Origin: Austropuccinia psidii
Lineage: Eukaryota > Basidiomycota > Pucciniomycetes > Pucciniales > Sphaerophragmiaceae
Direction: 5' to 3'
Length of the DNA stretch: 64,000 bases
NCBI GenBank assembly: GCA_023105745.1
Contig: JALGQZ010000013.1
Span: 20,621,105 to 20,685,104 of the forward strand
Under the pieces are notes generated by a model. That model made no database searches. It was given only the letters and a program-made list of their open reading frames with translations, and was not told the origin of the DNA. Shown one piece after another: positions 44,971 through 58,153 of the stretch (the stretch's first letter is position 1; every line of letters starts with the position of its first letter). Position numbers and translations under genes: made by a program.

Positions 44971-46889
44971 TGTGAGCCTTGAGGTATATTTTACATACCC
45001 AAATAGGCCACAATTATCTTAAAAATAAATTTTAAATTATGCATAACTCAAAAGTCATGCATATATTCAAAACTCATGATTTTTGATTTCAGAAAAGGTA
45101 AACAAGTTTTATTGAGGAAGTAAATCCATGGATTTAAGGCCAGATTTGGATTCTACACAAAAATTCACCTAGGGTAGCGCCATAGAGTGAATAAGTTCAA
45201 ATAAACTCTTTGAGGTGGTAATATGGAAAATCCTTCAATACCACATCATCAATACCACATAAAAGATCCGTGAAGATTTTTGTTTTTCTTAATTTCACGC
45301 CAAAATAATGGGAATGTGAGAAATCCCATGTTACATATACACTAAGAATAGTGTTATTCATGTTTTGAGCACTTAATATCAGGGTTTTCTTACATGGACT
45401 TTTGGTAGAGCCATAGTGGAAATCTCACTTGAAGCTTAAATTTCTATTTTGACATGAAAAATAGGCAAGGGGGACAAAAGACATCAAAGAGAGCTAGGGT
45501 ACCCAACTTCTGAGGCCTCAGTGGAATGGACAGCTCCAAACCTTGGATCCATGGCTGATCTTGGCCTAATTGGTAAACCAAAACCCTTTGGGAACTTGGT
45601 TACCATTTTACAACTACTGTAAATCTTAAGAAAATTGCAAATAACCAGCTATTTGGATGTGCCAAGGAGGTAAAGAGCTACTTAGACTCCTGTAACTATG
45701 TCAATTCTTAATGATTTTCCATGGACAAGCCTCAAAAGAGTAACTAAAACCCTTTTTGGACTTGTATCCATTGATTTACCTCATAGCAACCAGTTAAACA
45801 CTGATATTTGCAATTCTACGTAGAAATGAGGTAAAAACTTCAAAAATTCATTAAAAATTAAATTCTTAATGAATATTTCTGAAACTTTCAGGATTAATGG
45901 AGAGCCGTATTCTCTATGGTACGGCCAAAAAGAATTTTGGTTTTACTAGTAAAATTAAAAGCTTTACCCACAGTCCATTTTTGACTATTCTACATGAAAC
46001 ACTGAATCTTCAAAAATTCACAGTAATTACAACCTGTGATGAAATTGCCAATAACATTGATAACTTTGAAAAATCAATTATTATTTTGGAATAAATGAAT
46101 ATTTACAGATGTTACTCCTTTTATCCTTAACCATATTGGGGTTGGTAGTCACGTAAAAGCATCAATTAAGTAATTATGATAATCTGACGTGACAACAGAT
46201 GATGCAATCAATAATCCAAAAAGGTTTATTGTTTTCTCACTCACTGGTTTTTCAGTTTGCTCCATGGCATGCCTCTTTGAGCTGTTGTTGACTTAAAGAG
46301 GCCTCCTCTTGCTGTTTTTTTCCAATCATCATCTTATTATCATTTAAATCATTATTACCAACAAGTAAGTATTAGTTATAGCTATTCTTAAGTGTTTCAA
46401 ATCTTTAAGAATCAATCAGAAAGACACGAAATCATAGGATCCAACTATATATTGTTGTGATACTGTTATAAATTCATTTTGATCCTTAAAATCCACAATT
46501 CTACGTCAAATCTCTCTATCGTATCTTTCAATAAGTTGTTTGGAATATTAGTGAGTTATTTATTTTTAATTCTTAAAGTTTTTTGCTAAAATTAGTTTTC
46601 TTCAAGAATTATCATTATAATTATTCTTGCAAAAGATAATTGTATATTAAAAGAATTTCATCATTTTGATAAAGCAGTTTTATTATTAAAATTTTCTTTT
46701 AATTGATTCTCGTAGACAATTACTTGATCACTGTTAAAATCACTAGTAGTGTTTAACACGTGAAAGAAATAATTGTATAATTACTTAATTGTGTTTATAA
46801 GAAAATTTTGTTATTATATTTCATAAGAACAGTCATAGTACTGTTGATTAATAGTAATATTATCATCAGTTTCATAGACAAATCTTACA
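44971..46889 (+). repeat. Element C 5' LTR (1919 bp)
   Basis: TGTGAGCCTTGAGGTATATT...GTTTCATAGACAAATCTTACA. AT-rich. A short inverted repeat ATGGGA...TCCCAT lies near 45310-45331. A small conserved ORF pair (45700-45822 and 45897-46094) is described separately. Confidence 0.9.
45700..46094 (+). other. Possible small ORF pair inside the C-family LTR
   Basis: A 41-codon ORF (MSILNDFPWTSLKRVTKTLF...) at 45700 and a 65-codon ORF (MESRILYG...FEKSIIILE) at 45897 recur in the 3' LTR (55817 and 56012) and, damaged, in the tandem LTRs (62193, 63581). GTAGAA (45820) and TTTCAG (45891) could bound a 72-nt intron joining them, but the donor is weak. Between the two C LTRs the 65-codon ORF has about ten amino-acid changes, so protein-level constraint is doubtful. 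Confidence 0.2.
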
Positions 46890-46907
46890 TTTGGGGGCCT
46901 GGACGTG
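46890..46907 (+). other. Candidate primer-binding site of element C
   Basis: TTTGGGGGCCTGGACGTG directly after the 5' LTR, nearly identical to that of B. Confidence 0.6.
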
Positions 46908-47047
46908 TTTTTTGAACCTTGTACCCTTAATTAATATATAAATTTAATAATTCTTTCTTTCATCTTAAAGTTAAAATAATTCTTATTTTTGAAAACTTTT
47001 TGGAAATCTTTTTCATTGAGGAATTTGGTTTAATTTTATACTGTTTT

Positions 47048-48872
47048 TGTGAGCCTTAGAGGTAATTTCATATACCCAAAAGACCACAAATACAAAATTA
47101 AAATATAAATATGAATAAAATAAATTTATTTATATTGTTAAAATCAAAATCAAAATGTAAATATAAAATTATATTCACAATGAAAAAAATAAGTACAATT
47201 TAAAAATACAATTACATTAAATTTTGAAATTATAAAATTACATTTATACATGAAAAATGAAGTAAACATGAATTTTTAACAAAATTGTAAAAAAATAAAT
47301 AAATTTGAAAAAAAGTTAAATAAAAATTATTATAGCTTTCTATCCAATAAATAAACATATAAAAATAATTTCACCATTGGATTCCTCATAAAAAATCAGG
47401 TGGGGTCACCTCTGGGTGAAAATTTTGTAACACAACTCTAAATAAGCTTAAATTAAGTTCTTAGTGTTTTCTGTATGAAAATTGAAAATCCTCAAAATTT
47501 TAATTTAATTCACATCACATGTAGTGTTAATCACCAAAATTTGTGTTAAAATTGAGGTGTTGTGTATATTTTAGAAGATATGAGGAATTAAAGTATTTTC
47601 AATTGAATTCAATTGAAATGTCAAAATGCGCGCGTGTATTACATAAGTGAGCTTTGATTTACATATGAGGTATGAATTATTACTGTATTGAACTGTACAA
47701 CTCAATTGAATTACATATGTAAATTATAAGTATAATACATGATGAGGAATTAAAGGAAAAATAAATTGGAAAGATTAAATTAGGGGGGAAAAGGAACTCC
47801 AGCTCTAAGGGGGAGCTAGACCCCCAAAATCCTTGCTGACAGGCGTGGGATTTCAAAATTCACGCAAAAGTTCATCACTTTTGGCCTGGAATTGAGCTAC
47901 AGGGTCTGTGGACTCAATTGATGATGAGGTTTTGATACCAACTGGGGCAGTTTTAGCTGTTGCCAAGAGGGTAAAACTACCCTTAAGATAAAACAATCAT
48001 AGTAAAAACAGCTTTAACTGGTTTCTACGTCTCTTAAACACATTCTGACGTGTTTTGAAGGCTCTAGACCAGGTATTGCTATAGCAATGGCTGATTTAAG
48101 GGTCTAAGATGGCTAAAAATGGCTTAAACCAGCCCTTGTTTGGTCCAAACCAGGGTTCAATGATGCCATAATTGGCTTTTCTGTTTTCAGACTGTTTTTC
48201 ACGACTGACAAGAGTAAATTTTACTTTTGTAGTAAGAAAATTGATGGCTATAAAAGAATGTCTTCTTTGCCCCACTTTTCTCTTCATGTTAGAATCTTTT
48301 CCTCTTATAATTAGTTTAAATATTGTTAAACCAATCAATAAAACATTCCAACAACCTTTCTTGAATAATTTTAAACCTTTTAACCACGTGAAAAATCATT
48401 ATAATAATTGTTTGTAACTCTTATAATCATTTTTACCCGTGAACCACCCCAAAATTGAATTAAAGCATCTTTCATCACTGTAAACTTTGTCACTTTGTTT
48501 CCGAATTCACTCTGGTCACTTTTGGGCCTGTTTTCTCTTTAATATTATTTTTAAAGACTTTTGTTCTTTAATTAATTGCTTGCAGTTCTTTGCTCAATGA
48601 ATTCCAATTGAAATTGCTCTTGAAGAAATTTCTTTTGTAGCCTTAAATATCTCTTGTAGAGTATTTTTGGATAAATTTTTATTGTTGGTAAAACAATAAA
48701 TGTTTATAATATTATTGTTTTATACTCATAAAGTTATAAGAAATAAAATTGGCCTGTTTTCTCTTAAAAATAATATTTCTTGCTATTTTTTAATTGATTT
48801 TTACCTTATACAAATTTTGAGGACAGGAAAAGTACTTGATTTTTAATCAGAGTTTCATATCCACACCTTACA
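47048..48872 (+). mobile_element. Solo LTR H (1825 bp), inserted in the leader of C
   Basis: TGTGAGCCTTAGAGG...TCATATCCACACCTTACA with GTTTT on both sides (47043-47047 and 48873-48877). Ends resemble the C/L LTR group, but the body differs. No internal region. It adds ~1.8 kb to the untranslated leader of C. Short ORFs within it (48096-48338 minus, 48172-48417 plus) are chance. Confidence 0.9.
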
Positions 48873-49088
48873 GTTTTTACATGTGGCTTTTCACATCCAA
48901 AAACTTATAAAATTATTCTTTGAGTTACTCTGAATTGATTTTCATTCAAAATCTTAAATTTTAATTTTTTTTCTTTAAAAAGAATAATTCTTTTAATATT
49001 AAAAAATATAAAACTTATAAAAACAATCTTTAAAAATATTTTAAAAAGTATAAAAAATATTTTTTTTTCTCTTTTATAATTTTTCTAG

Positions 49089-50103
49089 TGTCTTCAATCA
49101 AATACTGTGCATCTGGTAACAGACTCGGTAAAAGATATATCACTAGTCCATAATCTTCAGAAGCAGAATCTGAAGACAGTATTAAGGTGTAAATTGCTAA
49201 AAGAGGCACCTTATTTAACTCAGAAAAGACTAAATTACCACCTAAAGGTGTGTATTTTATCTTATATTTTCACCTTTTATCTTTAAATTAACATGAAAAT
49301 GGTGCATACCAGAAATGGAAGCAACTATTCAGTCCAACCAGATGGATGTGGACAAAGAGGAGGAAAGAACAAATCCAGAAGTGCCAAGTCTTCCACAAGA
49401 AAGACACGTTTGGAGGATGCCAGAGTTGCCCCCCATTCCCCAAGGTCTGTACCCACAGATTTTGACGTGAATTCTGAGCCTGAACTGATTCAGGACAATA
49501 TTTGCAGGTCTGAACCATTTTCAAGTGGCAGCAATAGAAATATATCAATGCCAGTACAAAAATTGGTTCAGAGCAGCCAAAGAAGAGGAGTGGGAAATAT
49601 GCCCAAGCCTTTGGCAGGGGGCCATGAACTCCTACTTACACATCAAGAGATTTCTGGGTCAGGAGAAGACCATAGAACTCTTAGGAGGATGGAGCCCCCT
49701 GTCTTGCAAAGACAAGGTCAAAAAGATAAACAACTGGTTGAAGAACCAAATTCTTTTATCCATAGACCAGAAGAAGGAACTGTAAATGACTCCAGCTTTG
49801 GATACAGAGGCCCCAGTGGCGTCTACCAGCTCCAAACCAGCTCCAGAAGTGTCCAAATACAAGCCCAAAGGACCTCAGAAGAAGCAGAGAGGTCCCAAGA
49901 ACCATAAAGGCAAGGGCAAAGGCAAAGCCAATTGGCACATACCTTACCCACAAGGGTACAGGAGCCCCAAGTTGGAGCCTTCAGCCATGGACAGTGTGTT
50001 CAACATGGCCAGAACTCTCATGGAATTCACATCCAAGGAGCAGGAAAGGATGAACAGGAATTTTCCACGCAAAAAGATCATGTACAAAGAGGTATTAATG
50101 TAG
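49089..50103 (+). pseudogene. Element C alternative-frame protein (two exons, decayed)
   Basis: Exon 1 (49089-49247) follows acceptor TTTTTCTAG and starts TG, so an upstream A would complete ATG, giving MSSIKYCASGNRLGKR and ending KTKLPPKG; TAA at 49151 and 49190 break it. Exon 2 (49313 on) reads MEATIQSNQMDVDKEEE, HVWRMPELPPIPQGL, stops at 49468 and 49486, then AAIEIYQCQYKNWFRAA, EEWEICPS, MNSYLHIKRFL, GGWSPLSCKDK, TAA 49783, a Lys-rich patch KPKGPQKKQRGPKNHKGKG and a final helix DSVFNMARTLMEFTSKEQ. The order helical domain with GW-P, linker, basic patch, last helix is that of the B protein. It overlaps the Gag-Pol leader in another frame. Function unknown. Confidence 0.6.
49248..49312 (+). 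promoter_or_regulatory. Element C 65-nt phase-1 intron with the Gag-Pol ATG inside
   Basis: Donor CCTAAAG|GTGTGT (49248), branch-like ATTAACA about 20 nt before acceptor GCATACCAG (49312). Unspliced, the upstream frame ends TAA (49289-49291), then C, then ATG 49293: the same stop-N-ATG arrangement as in A and B. Splicing enters the alternative frame in the same phase. Confidence 0.55.
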
Positions 50104-53100
50104 AAACTGGTAAACTTGATTCAAAGTTAACTAAAATGACATTGGATATTAATGAATTGAAAAAAATGACAAGAAATATACTGAATGGTATGAATTGACA
50201 AATGCCAAATTTGATTCATATATCAATGCTTGTAGCAGAATTGAGAGGACATGTCAGATTCAGAATGATGAAATGGAAGATCTTTCTATTTTGGAAATGA
50301 ATGATCAACTTAAAACTCTTTAAGACCAAGTCTTAAAGATAGTTGAAAATACCAATCAGTTTGCTACACATTTAGCAAAAAGTGACATTGAAAGGCAGAA
50401 GTTAAAAATTAAATCATTGCAAATGTAGAACAAATTAATAATAATTATGAACCACATATGCCAAGACATTCTACACCTTTGACTGAAGCAAAACGTTCTG
50501 TTAAAGGAAGTTTTACCCCACTTTTAGCAGAAAATGTTGTCTTTGTTAAAGATATTCCCAATTTAGAAGAATGGCCAACATTCTCTGGTGAAGGAGAATA
50601 CAACCATATTGAGTTCATCAGGACTATTGATATGTTACAGGAAGACTTTAATATACCTGATGAAATCATAGTGGGGAAATTACACTCTCTGTTTACCAGA
50701 ACTGCAAAGAAATGGTATTACAAAATGAGAATGGATCATGGGAAACATGATTGATCTTGGTGGAAGTCTGAAGTGATTACCAAATGGGCCAACAATTCTT
50801 GGAGGTTTAAAATGGAAGATGCTTTTGAAAGTGCCATTTTTAACTCAGAGAAAGATAAACCCCTTACTTTGTGTTTCAAGCAAAAAGACAGATTATCTGT
50901 TTTACACCCAGATATGTCTGACACTATTATTAATATGAAGATATTAAGAAAGTGTGGAGGAGGACTGGAACATGCTATCAAGACCAGATGTGTAGAACCC
51001 TGTTCAACAGAGGACTACATTAATGCAATGGAAGATATCATTACCAGAACAAGAATTGGTAAAACTTGGACTAGAATCCCTATGAAATCCAAGATGGTCC
51101 CAAAGATTCCCAGAGAGGATAAAAGACCAGAAATACCTGTCTTGAAGTGTCATAAATGTGGAAGTACTTTACATTTAGCAAACACTTGCACCAAAAAGAC
51201 AAAAATAAATGAAGTTCAAGTCATCAAAGAAATTCAGTGTACTGAAGAGAAAGAGGAGTCTGATCAAGATTCTGCAGTCTCTGAGGATACACCAGTGGAG
51301 GACTATCCCATTGAAAACATTACAGCGTTCTTTGAGGTCACAGAAGTCCATACCCACTTGCCACAGTACAGTGAGGATTGCTGAAACCTGATAAATATCC
51401 AAGATGCCAGAATGTGTAAAACAAAACCTGCTAGAGGAAAAGGTTACACTGCTGGAGCATCCTTTATCACATCAGTTTTGATGAGTGATATCAAAGCCCA
51501 AGTAAATTTGGATTCAGGGGCATTTTGCACTTGTGTGGGAAAAGATTATCTCCAAATTATACTTCCTGAATGGAAAAACCATCTATTACCAATAGAAGGT
51601 GTGCAATTTAGTAGTGCCAGTAACAATATGTACCCCTTGGGTATATTAGACACTAATCTTGTATTTCCACACCCAGCAGGAAGTGTAAGGATGAAAACTG
51701 ATATTTTGGTAATGGATAATCTCACATCTCAGCACATCATTCTTGGAAATGATTACTTGAATATTTATGGTATTGACATCAATAACCATAAAGACAGATA
51801 TTTCACAATTGGGGATAACAAAAGACAAAAATTTGCATTTTCCAATATGCTAAAACAAATATCTGTGGTATCTTCTGTCAAGGATACTTATAAAGATCAA
51901 TTTGTGTCTAATCAACTTGTTGAAGCACAAATTAATCCATCATTATCACCAAAAATGATGAATGAACTTATTAATGTGTTGTACACATACAATAATGCAT
52001 TTGCCTCTGATAATGAGCCATTAGGTGCTATAAGGGGACATGAAAGTGATATTATTCTTAATATTGACAGGTCATATCTTCCAGTACTTAGAAGACAAGC
52101 TTATCCAGACGGTCCCAGAGCTAGAGAAGCCTTGGAAAAACATATCCAAGAGTTGATCCAACTTGGTGTACTAAGAAAGGTAGGTCATAATGAGGATGTT
52201 GAAGTGAAAACACCTGTTATTATTGCCTGGCATAATGACAAGTCAAGAATGGTTGGAGATTTCAGAGCTTTGCATACCTACACACTTCCAGATAGGTATC
52301 CAATCCCTAGAATTCAAGAAACCTTGACTCAATTGTCTAAAGCCAAGTATATAACATCAATGGATGCATTAAAAGGCTTCCATCAAAATGTTTTGACGCC
52401 TAAGGCTAAGAAATTACTTAGAATTATCACTCACTGTGGTATTTATGAGTATCTTAGAATTCCATTTGGCATTAAAAATGCTCCATCCCATTATCAAAGG
52501 ATGATGAATACCATCTTTCCCACAGAATTGTCTGAAGGATGGCTTATCATCTATATTGATGATATTATCATATGTTCTGATTCATGGTCTTTGCACCTTG
52601 AAAGACTTGCAAGAGTACTTCACAAAGTTGCAGAAGTGAACATGAAAATTTCACTTAAAAAATGCAATTTTGGCTTTGAAGAACTCAAAGCATTAGGACA
52701 TATTGTTTCTGGTTTAAGCTTGGGTATTGACAAAATCAAAGTAGCAGCAGTGTTACTTAAGCCAATACCCCAGAATAAGAAATAAATGATGTCTTTTCTT
52801 GGGTTTGCCAGTTATTATAGGCAACACTTGAAAGACTTTGCAATTCTAGCCAAGTCACTTTATAGAATCTGTGATCAACAGACTGTATTTGAGATGACAC
52901 AGGAGAGAATTAAAGCTTATGAGAAGATAAGGAGAGCTCTTACAGAAGCACCTTTACTCCTCATGTCTGACTGGAATATTCCTTTCAAATTGTACATTGA
53001 TGCATGTGGAGATGGATTAGGGGCAGCCCTAAATCAAGTCCAAATTATTGATGACAAACCTACAGAAGGACCAGTTTGTTATATCTCAAGACAAATCAAA

Positions 53101-54958
53101 CCAACAGAGGCCAGATATGGTGCAAGCAAAATGGATTGCTTATGCTTGGTACGGGCACTTGAGAAATTACACTATGATCTTGATGGCAGTGTTTTTGAAG
53201 TGATAACTGACTGTAATGCAGTAAAATCACTTCTTAACATGAAAACCCCTAACAGACATATGTTGAGATGGCAAATAGCCATTCAATAATATAGGGAAAA
53301 CATGACTATAGCCCACAAAGCAGGAAACAATCACAAGAATGCTGGGGGACTTAGCAGGTGGGCATTAGCCAACACTCCTTATAACCCAGCTTATGTACCC
53401 TTGGAAGCTGAACCACAGATTCCAATTGAAGGGATTAATAAGAAAGACAGGAATTGCCATATCTTGAATTCTTTGTTAGATCAAGACTGCAAAGATACAT
53501 CTTTGGTCAATGCACTAGATGAAATTTGGAGAAATTCCTATTCTGAAGGGAGATTTCACTTGTTTGATGGGATTATTTACCACAGAACCAAACATTCTTG
53601 TGTAATGAAATTATGCAGCAGATTGCTTATCAATACAATTCTGCATGAATGCCATGATAGCATCTACTCTGGACACCTTTCAGAGGTCAGAACACTTGAA
53701 AAAGTGAAGAACTGTGCATGGTGGCCATCTTGGAGAAAGGAAACCATTGAATATTTCCATACCTGTGACAGATGTCAAAAAAGCAAACAGGAGTACAGGC
53801 AAGAAATTTGGACTTATGATCCATATTCAAGAACCAAAATCCCCTTGGGAAGTTGTTCACATGGATTGGGTCACAGCACTTCCTCCAAGTGGTGACAAAA
53901 GCTATAATGCTTGTTTAGTCATTGTAGACAGATATAGCAAGACTCCCATATTCTTCCCATGTCATAAAGATGACACTGCTATGGATACAGCTCTTCTTCT
54001 ATGGAGTAGAGTTATTTCTCATACAGGATTATTTAAGAATATCATAAGTGACAGAGATCACAAGTTCACATCTGCACTTTGGAACAATCTTCATAGATTG
54101 TTTGGGACTAAGTTATCATTTTCTACAGCATATCACCCTCAAGCAGATGGGCTAGCAGAGAGTATGATTCAAACTTTAGAAGACATGATCAGAAGATTTT
54201 GTGCTTATGGGTTAGAATTCAAAGACTCACATGGCTTTAACCATGACTGGTGCACTCTGATACCTGCATGAGAATTGGCATATAAGACATCAGTCCATTC
54301 TTCCACAGGACAAACTCCTGGTATGCTAGAAAAAGGATGGAATCCAAGACTCCCAGCAGACACACTGAGGAAAGACTTTATTGACATTAATCCTACAGCT
54401 TCCAGCTTCAATATAATACTTGATAAAGTAAAACATCATGCAAAACAAAGTATTAATAATGCTTTTGATTATGCAAAACAGAAGTGGGACAAGAGTCATA
54501 AAGTACCAGACTTCAAAGTTGGGGACTTAGTTCTAGTTTCAACCTTGAATTTTAATAATATCAAAGGCCCAAAGAAACTTAAAGATTCTTATGTAGGACC
54601 TTTTTTAATTGTTGCCTTAAATGGAACCAATGCAGTTCAAGTGGAATTGAGTGGTGAATTGGAAAATAAACACCCCACCTTTCCAGTCAGCTGGATAAAG
54701 CCTTAGCAAGCAGCTGATAAAGAATTGTTTCCTTTAAGGAACCCAACTCCTCTAACTGTTCCACCAGTGGAACAGAATGAACAAAAAAAGATAAAGAAAT
54801 TCATTAAAGAAAGGAGACTTAGGGGTAAAAATCAGAGAGAATATCTTGACAGATATAGAAATCCAGTACATGAAGATGAATGGCTGGCAGAATCAGACAT
54901 AGCTGACTCAGATAAACTCTTGAGAAGATTTAGACATGAAAGAAGGCCACAAGCCTGA
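49293..54958 (+). pseudogene. Element C Gag-Pol (decayed)
   Basis: Begins MKMVHTRNGSNYSVQPDG, a polar leader overlapping the alternative frame to ~50103; a helical stretch with breaks 50198-50457; capsid-like LEEWPTFSGEGEYNHIEFI with TGA at 50752; knuckle CHKCGSTLHLANTC near 51150; protease LDSGAFCTCVG (~51510); reverse transcriptase with YIDDIII (~52552); TAA 52783; RNase H to TAA 53287; integrase HHCC, a frameshift near 53790 in a run of A, MDWVTAL, SDRDHKF (Pro to His), ADGLAESMIQ (Arg to Ser), TGA 54269; GPF module; TAG 54704; chromodomain-like end to 54958. Roughly 45-50% similar to B by eye in Pol. Not functional. Confidence 0.9.
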
Positions 54959-55089
54959 ATATGACTACAAATGTGCTTTATATTACTTGATCTGAGTGAT
55001 GTAAAGAGGTTGGACAGTGGACATTAACCCCCCTTTGGGGCTTTCTATTCTTTCTACCATTGATGAAATTGTAGTACCATTTTTTTTTT

Positions 55090-55101
55090 GATGGGAGGGA
55101 A
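55090..55101 (+). other. Element C polypurine tract
   Basis: GATGGGAGGGAA after a T run, immediately before the 3' LTR. Confidence 0.8.
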
Positions 55102-57006
55102 TGTGAGCCTTGACGTATATTTTACATACCCAAATAGGCCACAATTATCTTAAAAATAAATTTTGAATTATGCATAACTCATAGGTCATGCATATATCCA
55201 AAATTCATCACTTTTGATTTTAGAAAAGATGAATAACTTTTTATTGAGTAGGTAAATCCATGGATTTAAGGCCAAATTTGGATTCTACACAAAAATTCAC
55301 CTAGGATAACTCCATAGAGTGAATAAGCTCAAATTAACTCTTTGAGGTGGTAAAATGGAAAATAATTCAATACCACATAAAAGATCTGTGAAATTTTCGT
55401 TTTCCTTAGCTTCACGCCAAAATAATGGGAATGTGAGAAATCCCATGTTACATATACAATAAGAATAGTGTTATGCCTGTTTTGGGCACTTAATATCATG
55501 GTATTCTTACATGGACGTTTAGTACACCCATAGTGGATATCTCACTTGAAGCTTAATTTTCCATTTTGACATGAAAAATAGGCAAGGGGGACAAAAGACA
55601 TAAAACAGAGCCAGGGTACACCTTCTGAGGCCTCAGAGGCATGGACAGCTACAAAGCTTGGATCCATGGCTGATCTTGGCCTAATTGGTAAACTAAAACC
55701 CTTTGGAAACTTGGTTACCATGTTACAACTACTGTAAATCTTAAGAAAATAGCAAATAACCTGTTATTTTGACATGCCAAGGAGGTAAAGAGCTACTTAG
55801 ACTCCTGTAAACATGTCAATTCTTAATTATTTTCCATGGACAAGCCTCAAAAGAGTAATTAAAACCCTTTTTGGACTTGTATCAATTGATTTACCTCATA
55901 GAAACCAGTTAAACACTGATATGTGCAATTTTACATAGAAATGGGGTAAAAAATTCAAAAATTCATTTAAAATACAATTCTTAATAAATCTTTCTGAAAC
56001 TTTCAGGATTAATGGAGAACTGTATTCTCTATGCTACAGCCAAAAATAATTATGGTTTTACTAGTAAAATTAAAAGCTTTACCTACAGTCCATTTTTGAC
56101 TATTCTACGTGAAACACTCAATCTTCAAAAATTCACAGTAATTAAAACCTGTGATGAAATTGCCAATAACATTGATAACTTTGAAAAATCAATGATTATT
56201 TTGGAATAAAAGAAGATTTACAGATGTTACTCCTTTTATCCTTAACCATATTGGGATTGGTAGTCACATAAAAGCAACAATTAAGTAATTATGATAATCT
56301 GACGTGACAACAGATGATGCAATCAATAATCCAAAAAGGTTTATTGTTTTCTCACTCACTGGTTTTTCAGTTTGCTCCATGGCACGCCTCTTTGAGCTGT
56401 TGTTGACTTAAAAGAGGCCTCCTCTTGCTGTTTTTTTCCAATCATCATCTTATTATCATTTAAATCATTATTACCAACAAGTAAGTATTAGTTATAGTTA
56501 TTCTTAAGTGTTTCAAATCTTTCAGAATCAATCAGAAAGACGCGAAATCATAGAATCCAACTATATATTGGTGTAATACTGTTATAAATTCATTTTGATC
56601 CTTAAAATCCACAATTCTACGTCAAATCTCTCTATCGTATCTTTCAATAAGTTGTTTGGAATATGAGTGAGTTATTTATTTTTAATTCTTAAAGTTTTTC
56701 TCTAAAATTAGTTTTCTTCAAGAATTATCATTATAATTATTCTTGCAAAATAAAATTGTACATTAAAAGAATTTTATTATTTTAATAAAAGAAGTTTTAT
56801 TATTCAAATCTTCTTGTAATTGATTCTTGTAGACAATTACTTGCTCACTGTTGAAATAACTAGTAGTGCTTAACACATGAAAGAAATAATTCTTTAATTA
56901 TTTAATTGTGGTTATAATAACATTTTGTTATTATATTTCATAAGAACAGTCATAGTACTGTTGATTAATAGTAATACTATCATCAGTTTCATAGACAAAT
57001 CTTACA
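55102..57006 (+). repeat. Element C 3' LTR (1905 bp)
   Basis: Same ends as the 5' LTR with scattered substitutions and small indels; more divergence than between the B LTRs, consistent with the greater decay of C. Confidence 0.9.
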
Positions 57007-58153
57007 ATTGTTATGTATTCTCAAAGGATAAACCCTGAAAGAGTCATTAAAACACTTTTTGGACTAGTATCCATTTTCTATGTAGAAATGAGGTAAAAAC
57101 TTCAAAAATTCATTCAAAATACAATTATTAATTATTCTTTATGAAGCTTTCAGGAACAATTAAAAACTGTTTAATTCATATACAAACCAAAAAAATGATA
57201 CTTTTATAAGTAAAATGAAAAGGTCTAATTAAAGTCCATTTTTGATGATTTCACATGAAACACTAAATCTTTAAAAATTCACAGAAAATACAATTTGTGA
57301 TGAAATTTCCAATAACATTGAGAAATTCGAGAAATAAATTATTATTTTTGAATAAAAGAAGATTTATGGTTGTTAATCCTCTTATTCTTAACCATAAATA
57401 GGTTGGTAGTCAGGTAAAAGCTTCAATTAAGTAATTTTGATAATATTACATGACAACAGGTGATGCAATCAATAATCCAAAATGTTTTATTGTTTTCTCA
57501 CTCACTGTTTTTTCAGTTTGCTCCATGGCATGGCTCTGTGAGCTGCTGTTGACTTAAAAGAGGCCTCCTCTTGCTGTTTTTTCCAAATCGTCCCATTATT
57601 CAATTATACCTTTATTACCAACAAGTAACTATTAGTTAAAATATTTTCTTAAGTGTTTTAATCTTTCAGAATAAATTTGAAATACTTGAAATAATAAAAA
57701 TAAACTAGATATTTTTGTAATACTGTTATAACTCCATTTTGATCCATTAAATCCACATGTATCTGTCAAATTTCTCTGCTATTATCTTTGATAAGCTCTT
57801 TGGAGTATTAATAAGTGACTTATCTTAATTTTTAAATTTTTTCTCTAGTAATTTTTTTCTTCAAGAAGTATATTTACAATTATTCTTGCAAAAGATAATT
57901 ATATATTAAAATAATTTTATTATTTTAATAAAGAAGTTTTCTTTTTAAATACTTCTTGTAATTTATTCTAATAGACAATTACTGCTTACTGTTATCATCA
58001 CTAGTAGTGTATAACAAGTAAAAGAAATAATTAATTGATTCATTCATTGTTTTATTGTGGTTAAAGTGATTTTTTTCATTATATTTCATAAGAACAGTCA
58101 TAGTACTGTTGATTAATAGTAATATTATTAACAGTTTCATAGACACATCTTAC

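Larger units (their letters stand above)
44971..57006 (+). mobile_element. Element C: decayed Ty3/Gypsy retrotransposon with nested solo LTR H
   Basis: 5' LTR 44971-46889, primer site, leader (holding solo LTR H), coding region 49089-54958, purine tract and 3' LTR 55102-57006. ATTGT at 44966-44970 and 57007-57011. A distant cousin of A/B: same domain order in Pol, but different LTRs. At least ten nonsense or frameshift lesions, so inactive by itself. Confidence 0.95.
44252..58153 (+). mobile_element. Solo LTR D, split by element C
   Basis: Left part 44252-44970 starts TGTGAGCCTTGAGG; right part 57012-58153 ends ATAGACACATCTTACA. Together about 1.86 kb, the length of a C-family LTR. ATACC flanks the whole (44247-44251 and 58154-58158). 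Element C sits in it with its own ATTGT duplication. The right part is clearly older than the C LTRs, with many substitutions. Confidence 0.9.
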
